A stretch of 64,000 bases of DNA from Perognathus longimembris pacificus (GCF_023159225.1 NC_063166.1:79633785-79697784); one strand, 5' to 3'; counted from the first letter of the stretch, positions 9,911 through 21,716 are shown. Notes: generated by a model from the letters alone, not told the origin. Translations and numbers: made by a program.

Positions 9911-11848
9911 CAGACACACGGTGCGCGTGGTCTTTCGGTCTATCTCGCCCTCCGTTGTAGAAGATGCTGAGCTTTCCGGATTCGTGGCGGTGGCTCCTCG
10001 GGGGCACTTTGGCTGGTGCCGGCTGGGAACATTTTCAGTTCTCTCGGTCACCTCATGGGTAGCAGCCACCGTCGACAGAATTCCTCAGTGGCCCCCACAA
10101 CACTGGTTATCTGGTCACACGGCTGGGCCCTAGCCTCCCGGTTCAGGCATCTGCTTTGTGGAATGCAGTAAATGGCACCTGCTTACTGTTCTCGGTAGCA
10201 TAGTATTCCGATAGAGCCGCTAGCTGTGAATGACAGCCAGAATCTCTCCTCCTTCCTTGGAGAGCCTAGTCAACTTCCGACGCCATCGACACCCAGCTTG
10301 GCGCCCCTTGGCCTCCAAGCCTGCTGGACAGTCACCCCCTCTTCACTCCCCTCATCTCCTGAAGATCCCAGAAAAGCGCCACTTTGGGATTTTAGTGATT
10401 CCCTCCGAATAGCTAGCTAGGCATTAACAAAAATCTTTGCGATGGGTATTGGGTGTGGTGGGGGGGGTTATGGGGGACTGATTTTTAGTATGACCGAGAA
10501 ATGGAGAGAGAAGCACTCCCTCCTGTCCCTGCAGGCAGGAAAAGGGAGTTAAAGATTCCTGTAAACGTGTTTGGTAACTCATTTCCCTCTGGGGGTGAAT
10601 GTCATTGACTTAAGCCATCTGGGGGCTTCGTGGGTGAGCTGCGGCGCCTCGGCCTCGCGCGGGTCCTCCTGCAGCCCGGGCTGGCGTGGGACCCCTCTGC
10701 GATCCTGAGGGCCTTGCTCTGGCGTGGCTTGTGATGTGTGTTTCAGGTACCTACGCTTCCTCCTGGGTGGGGTCGGTGTGCAGCGCTGGACAGAGAGCCC
10801 GCCACGCTCGGCCCCACGCTAATGGCCACGATTGCACAAGCGCCAACCTATAGACGTTCAAAACAAGTCGAAGGGTCAATTGATTGAACAACGCTGCTGT
10901 TGAAATGCATGCCTTTCGGGGGTTCGCTCCCCCTGCTCTTCCTTCCTTCCTTCCTTCCTTTATCTTTTCCTTTTCTCTTTCCTTCTCCCTTCCTTTCGCT
11001 TTCTTTCTTTTGTTCCTCCTTTCTTTCCTTCCCTCCCTCTCCCTCTCCCTTCCTTTCTCTCCTCCCTCCTCCCTCCCTCCCTCCCTCCCTCCCTCCTCCC
11101 TCCCTCCCTCCCTCCCTCCCTCCCTCCCTCCCTCCCACCCTCCCTCCCCTCTCCTCCCTCCCTCCTTCTCTTCCTTCCGCTCCCTCCCTCCCTCCCTCTC
11201 TCCCTCCTTCCTTCCTTTCCATCTTTCATCTTTCCTTTCTCTTCTTATTCGCCAGGCATAAATCCGTGCCCTCCCCCCCACAAGGCCCTAGCTTGAACTT
11301 CGTCTGAAAGCCCCCTCCCCCCCCGCCCCCCTGCCCCCCATCCCCCCCCCCCCCCGCACGGCCTTCTGCAACCGCCCCAGCCTTTATTCTACCAAAGCCC
11401 GAAGAGCTAAAAGCCCGTCTTGCTGGTGGGTTTACTATCATAAATATCTATCTGTCTTCGCAAGATAAATTATAACTAAAAATAAACTTGCCAGATGACC
11501 CTGGCCATGGCAGGAGCGCGAGCCAGTGAGAGCTGGACCACGAGCAGTGTGAACTGGCACCCAGAGAAAAGGCTAGAAGGAAGGAGCGCCATTGTTCCTA
11601 GCACTGGTCTGTAAGATGGAATGGACGGGGCGGGGGCCTCTTCCGGCCATGAGAGGCGACATCAAACGTCCTCTCTGTGTTGTCATGTGTGCAGAGATAT
11701 TTCCCCCCCCACTTCTCCTCTCCCCCTCCTACACTCTGGAGTAAACAAATGACTTGACTCTCCTCTGGGGAGGGGGGCGGGGGGGGAGAAGGAAAGAGCC
11801 CCACAGATGGGGGTGGGGGGAACCCAGGAGAAGTGGGCCAAGAAGAGC
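9911..11848. other. Unique and simple-sequence region, no gene seen
   Basis: No SINE and no credible coding frame. It includes the pyrimidine tract at 10938-11225 and poly-C/G runs near 11300-11360. Confidence 0.55.
10938..11225 (+). repeat. Long polypyrimidine (TTCC/CCCT)n tract
   Basis: Nearly 290 bases of C and T, starting as (TTCC)n and passing into (CCCT)n. Open frames here are artefacts of the repeat. Confidence 0.9.
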
Positions 11849-12062
11849 CAGGTGCTGGAGGCTCACGCCTGTCAGCCTAGCATCTCAGGAGGCTGAGATT
11901 TGAGGATCACGGTTCAAAGCCAGCCCGAGAAGACATTTTCCCTGAAACTCTTCCTCCTAATGAAAGCAGGATCCAGATGTGCTTCCAGTGTTAGAGAACC
12001 ACTGGGACTGGAACGATTCAGCGCCAGCACCTAGGCCCTGAGTTCAAGTCTCAGCAACCATA
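11849..12062 (+). mobile_element. B1-Geo-type SINE
   Basis: Head GGAGGCTCACGCCTGTCAGC; the right unit is partly degenerate (GAGTTCAAGTCTCAG). It is followed at once by (CA)n, 12067-12102. Confidence 0.75.
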
Positions 12063-12066
12063 CATA

Positions 12067-12102
12067 CAACACACACACACACACACACACACGCGCGCAG
12101 CG
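12067..12102 (+). repeat. (CA)n/(CG)n at SINE 3' end
   Basis: The dinucleotide run begins five bases after the SINE at 11849-12062 and drifts to (CG)n. Confidence 0.85.
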
Positions 12103-12689
12103 CGCGCACATACCCCACAGATTGCCTAAGCCAAAATTGCTTTTAGAGGAGCAGTAAATATTTGCCTGAGATGAAGCCAGGAAGCCAGGGAAGGGGTTTG
12201 GACAGTCCCGAGAGCCCCGGGGCCTGGGCGGCTCCTAGCCCTGTCGTTGGGGGCTGGGGGCCTGGGTGGCGTGGGCTGAGGGGTGGGCAGGTGGGGGGGG
12301 GGTCACGCATTCCATCACTGTGCACCATGCGGAAGTAGCTTGGCTCCATTACGTTTATGAGTTTAAAAGCATGTAAAGTGTTTTATGTGGTTCTTGCAAA
12401 CAGAAAAGGGACCCCCAGGACCTGGGAGTCCGGGGGACCCCCCCGAGGGGCGGGAGTCCCTCCCCTCTGTCCTCTCATTCCCTACCTCCCCATGGGAGCC
12501 CCTCCCAGGCCCTGTGTCTTGCTGGCTGCTGGCTTGGCTCAGAAGGTGCTAGAATGATGGGGAGGGAGATGGGGTCCTCACCAGCCTGGCTGGCCCCGTG
12601 GCCGTGTCTTTGTCTGAGTCCACGGTGACACGCCCCGCGTGGATCTGGGGGTCTTCCCGCCTCTGGCCTCCGCAGCCCAGCAGACAAAG

Positions 12690-12893
12690 CTTTTTTTTCT
12701 TTTGCCAGTCCTGGGCCTTGAACTCAGGGCCTGAGCACTGTCCCTGGCTTCTTTCTGCTCAAGGCTAGCACTCTGCCACTTGAGCCGCAGCGCCACTTCC
12801 AGGTTTTTCTCTATATGTGGTGCTGGGAATCGAACCCAGGGCTTCATGTATACGAGGCGAGCACTCTAGCCACTAGGCCAATCCCCAGCCCCA
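12690..12893 (-). mobile_element. IDL-Geo-type SINE
   Basis: A full-length, well preserved minus-strand copy with T-rich 3' tail. Similar strings GACAAAGCT and GACAAGCT flank it, probably a target-site duplication with one indel. Confidence 0.85.
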
Positions 12894-12914
12894 GACAAGC
12901 TCTTCGTTGTTCAT

Positions 12915-13025
12915 TGGGAATGGAGTCTCTGCGATTGTTGGTGCTCGGGGTTGGCTTTGAACCGTGATCCTCCGGATCCCAGCTTCCTGAGTAGCTGGGA
13001 TTCTAGGTGTGCGCCAGGGAGCCTG
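12915..13025 (-). mobile_element. B1-like head fragment
   Basis: GGCTTTGAACCGTGATCCTC, then CCTGAGTAGCTGGGATTCTA: a minus-strand B1 head without the Geo-like unit. Confidence 0.65.
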
Positions 13026-13328
13026 CCTTAGCTACCCGCACCTGACCGAGCTTCAGCCTTTTCCCCTCTGCGGCTGCTGGCCCGGGGGGAAGGCCGTGCC
13101 ACCCCGGAGCAGACACACCCAAAGATGGCGGCCAACCGCACCCCTTGGAGATGGAGCCAGTGTCCGCACACAGGGCTCGAGCGGGAGGAGGAGTGCGGCC
13201 TGCCCACCGCACCTGACCACGGCCCCAAGGCCGCCCTGCAAACGCCAAGCCTGGAGGCTTGTTCTGATGTCCCTCCCTCCCTCCCCCCCCTCCCTCCCTC
13301 CCCCCCTCCCTCCCTCCGTCTCTCTCTT

Positions 13329-13562
13329 TGTGTGTGCCAGTACTGAGGCTCGAACTCGGCCCAGGCGCTGCCCCTTAGGTCTTTCCCCCCAGAACGCTCC
13401 GCCATGTGCGTCGCGGCTCCACGTCGGGTTTTCTGGGGGTTCACTGGGGTTCACTGGGAGTGGGAGTCGCCCGGCCCTGCCTGCCCCGGCTGGCTTCGCC
13501 CTGCGGGCCCCCATCCGTCTTCAGAGCGCTAGGACCCCAGGCGTGAGCCGCTGGCCCGGCTT
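13329..13562 (-). mobile_element. B1-Geo-type SINE, diverged
   Basis: GTGTGTGCCAGTACTGAGGC begins the Geo-like unit. GGCTGGCTTCGCCC and CAGGCGTGAGCCGCTGG end the B1 head. It has many CpG-type substitutions. Confidence 0.65.
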
Positions 13563-14675
13563 CCCCGCTGCCCCCCGTGTTCATGGCGAGCGGCACGGCC
13601 ATCTTCTTCCCTGCCAATACGAGGAACCCCAACCACAGGGCCTTTGCACGTGCCATTCTCGCCGCCCGGACTGCCCTTCCAGAAACTTCCGCTCTGCTGT
13701 CCCTGTTGGCCTTCTGTAGAAGTTTCCGTGGGTGGGGTCCCCGTAAGGGTGGCCCCCCCCCCGGCCCCTTTCCCTCTTCACCCCGTCCTTCTCCGCGTCC
13801 CTCCCTGCGCCTTGCTCCTCGTGACTCCCCGGGCCTGTGGAATGTCGTGCGGCTAACAGTGCTGAGGACTTTGTACTCTCGACCTCCAGGGCTAGCGGGT
13901 GCCTGGCAAGGGGGGGGGGGGATGCCCAGGGGGAGCTGCCTAGCGGTGGCTGGGGGCTGGGCTGCGGGTGAGGAGTGTGGGTGGGCTGGTGGGGGGCAGC
14001 TGAGGGGTTTAAGCTGTGGATGGACGTGGGGGAGGGCGGGGGGTGGGGAGAATTTCATAAACACTGCGGAGGACGTGCGCGGGCCATGGCGGGCCTGCCT
14101 TAAACTAAACAGGCTAGCGTAAACACAGGCCCGCGGCCCCGCCGCCCCGGCCCCGCGTCCCCCCAAGGGGGCCATGGCGGGGGGGGGGGGAGCCCCCATC
14201 CCCACACCTGCGCGGCCAAGCCGGCGCCGAGCCGGGATTACAGGCGTGCGCTACGGCCTCTCCCCACGGGGGGAGGGAACCCGGGGACCCCGCAGACAGT
14301 GGTTCCGGGCTGCAGGTGTGGCTCAGGGGGTAGAGCACCCGCCGGGGAGCCCCAGCCCCAGCCCCCCACCAAGGAACCAGGGTCATCGGGAAGGGTGACC
14401 CCTGTTCCCGTGTCAGCCCACGCCGCAAACCCCGTTCCCGGCCCGACGCCCAGCCCGCGCTCGGTACAGGGACGGCGGCTCTGTGCCACACAGTATTGAC
14501 ACACTATTTGACACGCTCTGTTGACATAGCATTGACATGCTATTTGACACACATAGCATTCGCTTGCAGGTGTTTGACGGGCGTGCACGGTTTGCACGCT
14601 CTGCACGTCTCGTCTGAGTTGTCGCCTCCTCGCATACACGCAAGTCCTTTGGAGATGTTCTGAAGCATTCTGGAA
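13563..14675. other. GC-rich intergenic DNA with SINE scraps, no gene seen
   Basis: Contains poly-G runs near 13912 and 14180, a B1 fragment near 14226-14262 (GGGATTACAGGCGTGCGC) and a Geo-like scrap at about 14307-14400. Short TTGACA-type direct repeats lie near 14495-14545. Confidence 0.5.
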
Positions 14676-14905
14676 GCCGGGCGCCGCGGCTCCCGCCTGT
14701 CATCCCAGCCACTCGGGAGGCTGAGGGTTGGCGGTTCAAAGCCAGCCTGGGTAGAGACGTCCCCATGAGACTCTTGTCTCCAATGAGCCACTCAAGACCC
14801 AGCCGTGCGCCGTGGCTCAAGGGGTAGAGCGCCCGCCTTGAGCACGGAGAGGTTCGGGGGACAGCGTCCGGCGCCTTGAGTTCAAGCCCCGCAACCGGCA
14901 AAAAA
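14676..14905 (+). mobile_element. B1-Geo-type SINE
   Basis: A complete plus-strand copy, CpG-rich and well preserved. It is followed by (CA)n at 14951-14974. Confidence 0.8.
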
Positions 14906-15209
14906 GAAAAGGGCCTGCACCCAAGCCAGCGTGCATGTGCACACACCCATGCACACACACACACACACACACACATCTAGAGGAATGTGTGGTACCGTGT
15001 GAAAATCCCCTGGCATCTGCCTCTCTCCTGACATCACCCTCTGTCCATCCTTCTAGAACCTTCCACGCATTTCTGTGCCCATCCATCTGCACACGCAGCC
15101 GCCTCAGCTGCAGGCCCAAGGGCCACCTCCATTCCGTCACACCGGACCAAACTATCGGGAAGAGACGCGCACCCGCTTCCGCACGGCATTTACAGAGAAC
15201 TGGGCTTTC

Positions 15210-15417
15210 CTTTTTTTGGCCGGTTGCGGGGCTTGAACTCAGGACCCGGGCACTGTCCCCGAGCCTCGTGGTGCTCCACCATGGCGGGCCGCAGCGCCAC
15301 TTGCAGCTTGTTTGAGCGGTTTCTTGGAGATGGGCACCTCGTGGACCTTCCTGCCCAGGCTGGCTTTGAACCAGATCCTCGGCTCTCGGCCTCCTGAGCG
15401 GCGGGATGACGGGCTGA
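15210..15417 (-). mobile_element. B1-Geo-type SINE
   Basis: The Geo-like unit starts at GGCCGGTTGCGGGGCTTGAA; the B1 head ends GGCGGGATGACGGGC. Confidence 0.7.
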
Positions 15418-15509
15418 GAATTTGGCCCTCACGAGCGACCTAGAGGCGCTGTCAGGGCCGGGAAGGGCGCAGAGCCCCCGTGTAAACGCCGTGCCTGGTT
15501 TTTCCTGTT

Positions 15510-15577
15510 GTCTTGCTGGGTGGTCCAGGCTGGCCTCCTAGTGCCGGCACTAAAGGCGTGCGCTACCACGCCCAGTC
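15510..15577 (-). mobile_element. B1 SINE fragment (ordinary type)
   Basis: CCAGGCTGGCCTCCTAGTGC ... GGCGTGCGCTACCACGCCCA resembles the classical B1 5' half in reverse. Confidence 0.6.
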
Positions 15578-15833
15578 ACGCTGCCTCCTTTCCTACGCCG
15601 TAACCCGAGCGCCCTTCAACGGTGCTGTCCATCAAAGACCTGGAATCAATTCTCCTCAGACACCGAGAGCTGACGACCCATCGAGCCGGGCAGACCCAGA
15701 AACGACGGTCACGTGACAGGCGAGGTCGCGTGCAGATGTGTGATAGACAGGTGAGGTCGATGCCAGCTACGTCGATAACGGGTTTACCTGCGTTATAACA
15801 TATCCAGCGGCCGCGTGTATAGAAATAGAAACT

Positions 15834-16058
15834 TCCCCGGGCACCGGCGGCTCACGCCCGTCATCCCAGACACTCAGGAGGCTGAGGTCGGAGGATTGCG
15901 GTTCAAAGCCAGCCCGGGCGGGAATAAACCACTCCATAAAAAACAAACCACTCAAAAAACGCTGGAAGTGGCTCTGTGGCGCAAGTGGCAGCCTTGCACA
16001 CGAAGAGGCTCAGAGACAGTGCCCAGGCCCGGGTTCAAGCCTCAGGACCAGCAAAAAG
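15834..16058 (+). mobile_element. B1-Geo-type SINE
   Basis: Plus strand, full length. Its A-rich end passes directly into a (GGA)n purine tract. Confidence 0.8.
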
Positions 16059-16132
16059 GGGGGGAGGGAGGAGGAGGAGAAGGAGGAGGAGGAGGAGGAG
16101 GAGGGGGAGGAGGGGGGGAGGAGGAGGAAGAA
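16059..16132 (+). repeat. (GGA)n purine tract at SINE 3' end
   Basis: A purine-only run grown from the tail of the SINE at 15834-16058. Confidence 0.85.
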
Positions 16133-16208
16133 ACTTTGCTGCGCCGGAGTTTGTTAACATGCAGGTCATGACTCAGTGGGTCTTTGCTGGAATCTGAGCC
16201 CCTCCCCC

Positions 16209-16210
<2 letters not shown>

Positions 16211-16241
<31 letters not shown>

Positions 16242-16258
16242 TGTGTGTGTGTGTGTGA
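16211..16258 (+). repeat. (GT)n
   Basis: About 24 GT units, one interrupted, lying at the 3' side of the next minus-strand SINE. Confidence 0.9.
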
Positions 16259-16261
16259 GAT

Positions 16262-16447
16262 GACCCTGTGGTTTTGAACTCAGGACCTGGATGTTGTCCT
16301 TGACCTTTTTTTTGTTGCTCAAGGCACATGAACCCCAGCTCCACTCTGGCTCTGAGCCTTTCTGCCCGGGCTGGCTTTGAACTGCGATCCTCAGGTCTCA
16401 GCCTCCTGGGTAGCTGGGGTGGCGGGCGTGAGCCACGGATGCCTGGC
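16262..16447 (-). mobile_element. B1-Geo-type SINE
   Basis: Minus strand; the Geo-like unit is shortened, the B1 head well kept. Confidence 0.7.
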
Positions 16448-17440
16448 TTCCCCTGGATGGATGGATTCGATTCGGTCACGGGAAGAATCACTCACGTGCT
16501 CCACGGGTAAAAGATGCAACTATAAATTAGGAATAAAACCAGGCCCGGCTCTGCCAGCACAGAGTTTTAATTGATCAAATGTTTGTGGCTCTGGGTTCCA
16601 TTGTCAGCACCAAAACAAAACCCAAAATGACCAGAAAGCTGAAGGCATGCAAACGCAGTGTTATCAACAACATTCACCCCGCTTCCATTTTGATGATGGC
16701 GAAGAAACTGTGCTCCACGAGGTGCTCCTCAGAGTGGCCAAGATGACTCAAGGGAGTACTGTTAGTGACAGCCGCTTAAAGACAATTAGTCAGAAACTAA
16801 TTACCTTGGATTAGGGTAGGAACATTACACAGCCCTGTAAAGGATGCGGAAGTGCTGTGTGTTCTGCAATGGAGCTATGACTGTCAGGGATGTGAGGCCG
16901 AAAGTGCCAAGCACCTGCATGGCGTGTCAATATTTGCGTAGAAAGCAGACAGAATGTACATTCCTATTCGATTGTATATGTTCAAGGTAAAAAACAAAAC
17001 AACACAAAAACACAAAGAAAGGAAGCTTCTCCCCCACAGGAATGGGAGACATGGGTAGTGTGCAGGGTAGTGGCTAGGAGAATGCGGGCCATGGGGTAGA
17101 CTTGGTGGTTATTTGAGCGGCTTGGATATACTTACTACCGATTCAAAACCTCCCAGCAACAAGCACAGAGCAAACAAACTCAGCTTCCAGGAATCCCGTG
17201 CTCTCCAGGGAACCACATCCGGGAAATGGACCCAGGGAGGGGCGGGGGAGGCGGGTTTCCCGAGAAAGGAGGTAGGGACGCCGTGGGGAGGGAGGGGGGC
17301 TTCCCCAAGATCTGATCATTTTTTTGCTTTTAAATATCCTCCACCACCCAGCCCTCCCGCGTTCAACAATAGCAACCATCTTCCCCTCGGACGCAGGTTC
17401 GAATGCTTCCAGCCGGAGTCCATTGTGCAAGAGACCAGGA
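16448..17440. other. Unique intergenic DNA, no gene seen
   Basis: Moderate GC, no SINE, no credible frame. A short (ACAAAA)-rich patch lies near 16990-17020. Confidence 0.5.
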
Positions 17441-17441
17441 C

Positions 17442-17705
17442 TAGCCGGCTCCAGTGGCTCCCATCTGTAACCGTAGCTCCCCAGAAGCTGAGATCTGAGG
17501 ACCACAGTTCAAAGCCAGCCTGGGCAGGAAAGTCCCCGAGACTCTTAATGCCAATTAACCACCCAGAACTGGGAAATGGAGCTGTGTCTCTGGTGGTAGA
17601 GCACTAGCCTCGAGTAAGAGAGCTCAGGAGCTGTGCCCAGGCCCTGAGTGAGTTCAAGCCCCATGACCAACCAACCAACCAACCAACAAACAAACAAACC
17701 AAGAG
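17442..17705 (+). mobile_element. B1-Geo-type SINE with (CCAA/CAAA)n tail
   Basis: A complete plus-strand copy. The tail after CAAGCCCCATGA is an expanded CCAA then CAAA repeat. Confidence 0.75.
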
Positions 17706-17712
17706 AAACCTC

Positions 17713-17808
17713 TGGGGCTCTCCTGCCTGGGTTGGCCTTCAATGGCGATCCTCCGATCTCAGCCTCCTGAGTAGCTAGGATGATGGGCGTGAGCCACGGC
17801 GCCCACTG
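17713..17808 (-). mobile_element. B1-like head fragment
   Basis: TCAGCCTCCTGAGTAGCTAG with GGCGTGAGCCACGGCGCCCA on the minus strand, head only. Confidence 0.65.
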
Positions 17809-18576
17809 AGATTGTGTATTTATTGTACCCGAATCCAGTACTCAAACCATTCTTTAAAAACATCTCAACAAATATATATGTGTATATATAGTGTGTGTAT
17901 ATATATATTCTGTAATGTAAATGTTAAATTAAGGATATTTTTACACACACACACCCAAAAAAAGAAAACACCCAAGGCGTTTGAAGGGGGGGGAGGGGAG
18001 CTGCCAGTTTCCAGCTTCCCTGGCTATTCCCCGGGTTTGTTTGTGCAGGGCAGGGGGGTGGGGCGGGGTGGGGCGGGCGAGGCCAGTGTGCAGGGGGCAA
18101 TCGGCCTTCCAGTATTTCTTAATCTCCTACTGTATGCAAATGCTCCGCGGAGCAGGGTAAAGCGAGATTGCAAACAAATGCTGGGTGTGTGGAACACAAT
18201 GGGGGGGGAGGGGGCTGGCGGGCGGGAGGGAACCGAATGGGGGTGAGCTGGAGGGAGGGAGGGAACAGAAAATTCTGTCACTTAACCCTGAGACCCGGAG
18301 TTAAGACCACGGCTGGCTGTCTGCGGGCCGGGCTGGCTGGAACTGCGGAGCCTGAAGGGGAAGGGGTGGGGGGGGAAGGGGAATGGCAGGTGGGGGTCAC
18401 AGAGGGTCGTGGGAATCCACGGAGAATCCACGGGGAATCCACGGAGCCGCCACCCTGCTTTCAACGCCGTAGCACAGCCGTCCACCCTCCCTGGGCTCAG
18501 CCCCGCCGGCCCCGGAAGGGCCTCCCGTTAGCACATCCACAGCCTGTGTTTCCTTTTGTGACTAGCAAGCAGTTTC
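17809..18576. other. Unique DNA with (TA/TG)n and poly-G runs, no gene seen
   Basis: AT-rich at 17860-17920, then GC-rich. An 11-bp imperfect tandem unit (GAATCCACGGA type) is repeated three times at 18411-18445. Confidence 0.5.
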
Positions 18577-18806
18577 TTTTTGGTCAGCGGTGGGGCTTGA
18601 ACTCAGGGCCTGGGCGCTGTCCCTGAGCTCCTTTCGCTCAAGGCGAGCACTCGACCACGTTGACCCACAGCGCCACTTCTGGTTTTATGGTGGTTCACTG
18701 GAGATGAGGAGTCTCACTGACTTTCCTGCCTGGGTTGGGTTTGAACCTCCATCCTCACACCTTAGCCTCCCGAGAAGCCAGGGTTGCAGGCGTGAGGCAC
18801 CAATGC
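18577..18806 (-). mobile_element. B1-Geo-type SINE
   Basis: A complete minus-strand copy, Geo-like unit first. Confidence 0.75.
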
Positions 18807-18809
18807 CTT

Positions 18810-18930
18810 GCATTGCATCGTTCTCTGGAGTTGATGACGATGCCCGTCGTGTGTTACTTTTCACTGATGAGTAGTACTCCACAGCATGGACACACCACAG
18901 TGTGTTGAACAGTTTGACTTCTGTTTTGTG
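18810..18930 (-). mobile_element. LINE-1 3'-end remnant
   Basis: GATGAGTAGTACTCCACAGC followed by an ACACACCACAGTGTG string is the reverse of the usual L1 3' end. Old and short. Confidence 0.5.
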
Positions 18931-18942
18931 CCTGTCCAATGG

Positions 18943-19080
18943 CTTCCACTCAGACCCTGGTGCTGTCTCGGAGCCATTTTGCTCAAGGCTAGCTCCCTGC
19001 CACTTGAGCCACAGCTCCATTTCTGGATTTGGGGTAGTTAATTGGAGATAAAAGCCTCTGACCCACAGGTGCCCAGCTGA
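18943..19080 (-). mobile_element. B1-Geo-type SINE, truncated
   Basis: CTCAAGGCTAGCTCCCTGCC and GTTAATTGGAGATAAAAGCC show Geo-like unit and linker; most of the B1 head is missing. Confidence 0.6.
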
Positions 19081-19091
19081 AGATTTTTTTG

Positions 19092-19305
19092 AGCCAGGTG
19101 CTGGCGGCTACTCAGGAGGCTGAGATGTGAAGATTCAGCTCAACACCGACCTGGACGGGAAGGTTTGTGAGACTCTTATCTCCAAGTAGCCAGCAAAAAT
19201 GCTGTACGTGGAGCTATGGCTCAAGTGGTATAGCACCAACCTTGAGCAAGAAAACCCAGAGAGAGCACCAGGCTCTAAGTTTTAGCCCAAGGACTGGTAC
19301 ATTGG
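19092..19305 (+). mobile_element. B1-Geo-type SINE
   Basis: The head lacks about 15 bases before GGCTACTCAGGAGGCTGAG. The 3' end reaches CAAGGACTGGTAC and is followed by a CA-rich tract (19317-19355). Confidence 0.7.
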
Positions 19306-19355
19306 CATATTAGCATGCACACACACACGCGCGTGTGCACATACACACACACCAT

Positions 19356-19427
19356 AGATTTACCAAATGATCCTGAAATTCTACTTCCATGTGCATACTC
19401 ACAAGGATTTAAAATATGTACTCTAGG
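19356..19427 (+). mobile_element. LINE-1 3'-end remnant, left part
   Basis: TAGATTTACCAAATGATCCT then ATTCTACTTCCATGTGCATA follows the order of L1 3' sequence; it resumes at 19629. Confidence 0.5.
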
Positions 19428-19628
19428 TGGTTGGGAAGGTGGCTAGTGGTAGAGTGCTCGCCTTGCATGCATGAAGCCCTGGGTTCGATTCCTCACCACA
19501 TAATCAGAAAAAGCCGAAGTGGCGCTGTGGCTCAGGTGGCAGAGCGCTAGCCTTGAGCACAAAGGAAGCCAGGGACAAGTGCTCAGGCCCTGAGTTCAAG
19601 CCCCAGGACTGGCCAAAATAAAATAAAA
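19428..19628 (+). mobile_element. IDL-Geo-type SINE splitting an L1 remnant
   Basis: A plus-strand copy with GGTTCGATTCCTCACCACAT in the ID unit and a (AAAAT)n tail. Confidence 0.8.
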
Positions 19629-19745
19629 TGCAAATGTACTGGACTACACAGACAGTGTGTGGTGTCGGTAGCAGCACGGTTCACAACAGCAGAAAGCTGC
19701 TGCGTTTGTCAGCGTCTGAACGAATGAATGGCGGAGTCACCAACC
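19629..19745 (+). mobile_element. LINE-1 3'-end remnant, right part
   Basis: GTAGCAGCACGGTTCACAAC and GTCTGAACGAATGAATGGCG correspond to the L1 stretch describing the block just before its end. Diverged. Confidence 0.45.
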
Positions 19746-21220
19746 GCACTGGCGACGGAGCGGTGCGGTGCTGTTGTGCGTGGCGGTGTCCACCAGCTTC
19801 CAAAGCGTTTCCGAGGAAGCCGACACCGGGCCCCACGAGGCCCGAGGCCCACGAGGCCCACGAGGCCCCACGTCTATGCTTCTGCTTCCCCTGGCATCTC
19901 CCGCAGCGTGGAGTCCGGAGACCCACCCCGGGCGAGGCCTGCGAGGCCTGGCCCGCCCCTGGGAGGGCTGGCCTGGACGGGGTACTGTACTAAGTACTCC
20001 CGGCGGGCGGGTGGGGAGGTTGGGCTCCAGGCCCGTCCGTGTCCACACCTCCAATGCGCATTCGATCTGAAGGACTGGGGGGTTTGCCGTCCTGCCCGGG
20101 GCGCGTTCCGGGCTGGGCAAGGAGATGGAAAGGGGTGCACGGGACGGGCGGACCTCCTTCAGGAAGGAGACCGGAGCTCGGGAAGGCTCACCTTTCCAGA
20201 TCCTTCTGCGGCCGACCGGAGGTCGGGGCCGGGAGCCTAAGCGGTTGACCTTGAGGCAGCTGAGCAGAGGCCCTGAACTCTGACCTGCGGTTGGGCGGTG
20301 GGGAGCCGCCGGCCCCGGGGAGCCCTGACGGCTAGCTGGAGTCCCGTCCCCACCCCCCTGGGCCTCAGGAGTGTTCTAGGTGTCAGCTTTGAGCACCTGG
20401 CACCGAGGGTGCTGGCCCCCCTTGGCTGTGGCAAGCAGTCACAGGGAGCCAGCCCTCAGAGGAAGCCTGGGCCCCCAGCCACCCACCCGCCCATCACCTC
20501 GTGAGTGACAGCCAAGCTCTGACCAATGGGCACCACAGGCCACGCCCGGCCCAGCCCCCGGCCCGCCCCCGCCGCGCTGAGCCGCCAGGCCCCCAGCCCT
20601 GGTCTCTGACTCGACGTCCCAGGATGGAGAGAATAAGCGGTGACAGAGAGCGCATCTTAACAGTCAGAGAGCTGGAACCCACCCAGGCTGGTGTAAAAGC
20701 AGCAAAATCATTTCAGATAAAGCCCAGAGGAATTTTATTGCCCAGTGCAGTGGTAAATCGGAGTCCCACTAAGTGCAATAAAACAATTGTTTAGTCTACA
20801 GTGATTTGTGATTCATGCCCTCAGACCTGAGGATTCTGGGGTTTGATCTTATTGCCGTAATAAACTGTCTAGACAGTAATTAACAAACTGCTTTTCCCTC
20901 AGATGTTTGCAAGGCCCTACAGCAGCGTCCTGCACTTAGAAATCCCCCCCCCCTTCTTCCTGGCTCCTATTAATTATGGGCTGGGGTGAGAGGGAAAAGC
21001 CACAGCTCATCAGAAGCCCCCTGCCCGGTGGTGTCCAGATCCCCCCAAGAAGGCCTTAGACTTGGCAGAAATTTACATATTCAGATTTTTCTCCAAGCCT
21101 GGCTTGTAAAGTCTACAGTGAGGGAAGTGATTTGAATTATCTTGTTTTCTTCAGGGCTGGGATGGAACCAGGGACACTTCCTGCACAAAGGGCAAATGAT
21201 TGATCTACCTCTGAGCTCAA
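19746..21220. other. CpG-rich then unique intergenic DNA, no gene seen
   Basis: 19740-20240 is rich in CpG and holds a 9-bp CACGAGGCC-type tandem at about 19836-19872. From 20600 the sequence is AT-richer and unique. Confidence 0.5.
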
Positions 21221-21233
21221 AATTCACTTTTTT

Positions 21234-21479
21234 TTTGTTATTCCCTCCCTCCCACTCTCCTCCCCCCCCCCCTTCACTTTTCTTTTGCCAGTCCTGGGGC
21301 ATGGACTCAGGGCCTGAGCACTGTCCCTGGCTTCTTTTAGCTCAAGGCTAGCACTCTGCCACTCAAGCCACAGCACCACTTCCGGCTTTTTCTGCTTATG
21401 TGGTACTGAAGAATCGAACCCAGGGCTTCATGCATGCGAGGCAAGTACTCTCCAGACACTAAGCCATATCCCAGCCTCG
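21234..21479 (-). mobile_element. IDL-Geo-type SINE with pyrimidine-rich tail and target-site duplication
   Basis: Both units on the minus strand. The tail is an unusual T- then C-rich stretch (21234-21281). A perfect 13-bp duplication flanks it (21221-21233 and 21480-21492). Confidence 0.85.
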
Positions 21480-21507
21480 AATTCACTTTTTTAAAGTAGC
21501 ACAAAGC

Positions 21508-21716
21508 TAGACAGCTGTGACTCACAACTGTAAGTCTAGTCCCTCAGGAGGCTGGGGTCTGAGGAGGACCGTCCAAAGCCAACCCAAGTACACCCAAGAG
21601 ATTCTTACCACCAATTAACCAACACAATGTTGAAAGTAGAGGCGCGCTTCAATGGTAGAGCTCCAGCATTGAGCAAAATAGCTAAGCTAGAGTAGAAGGC
21701 CCTGAGTTCAGGCCCC

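Noticed and set aside
10751..11307. Arg/Gly/Glu-rich and Pro/Ser-rich frames
   Set aside because: Translation of the polypyrimidine tract on both strands.
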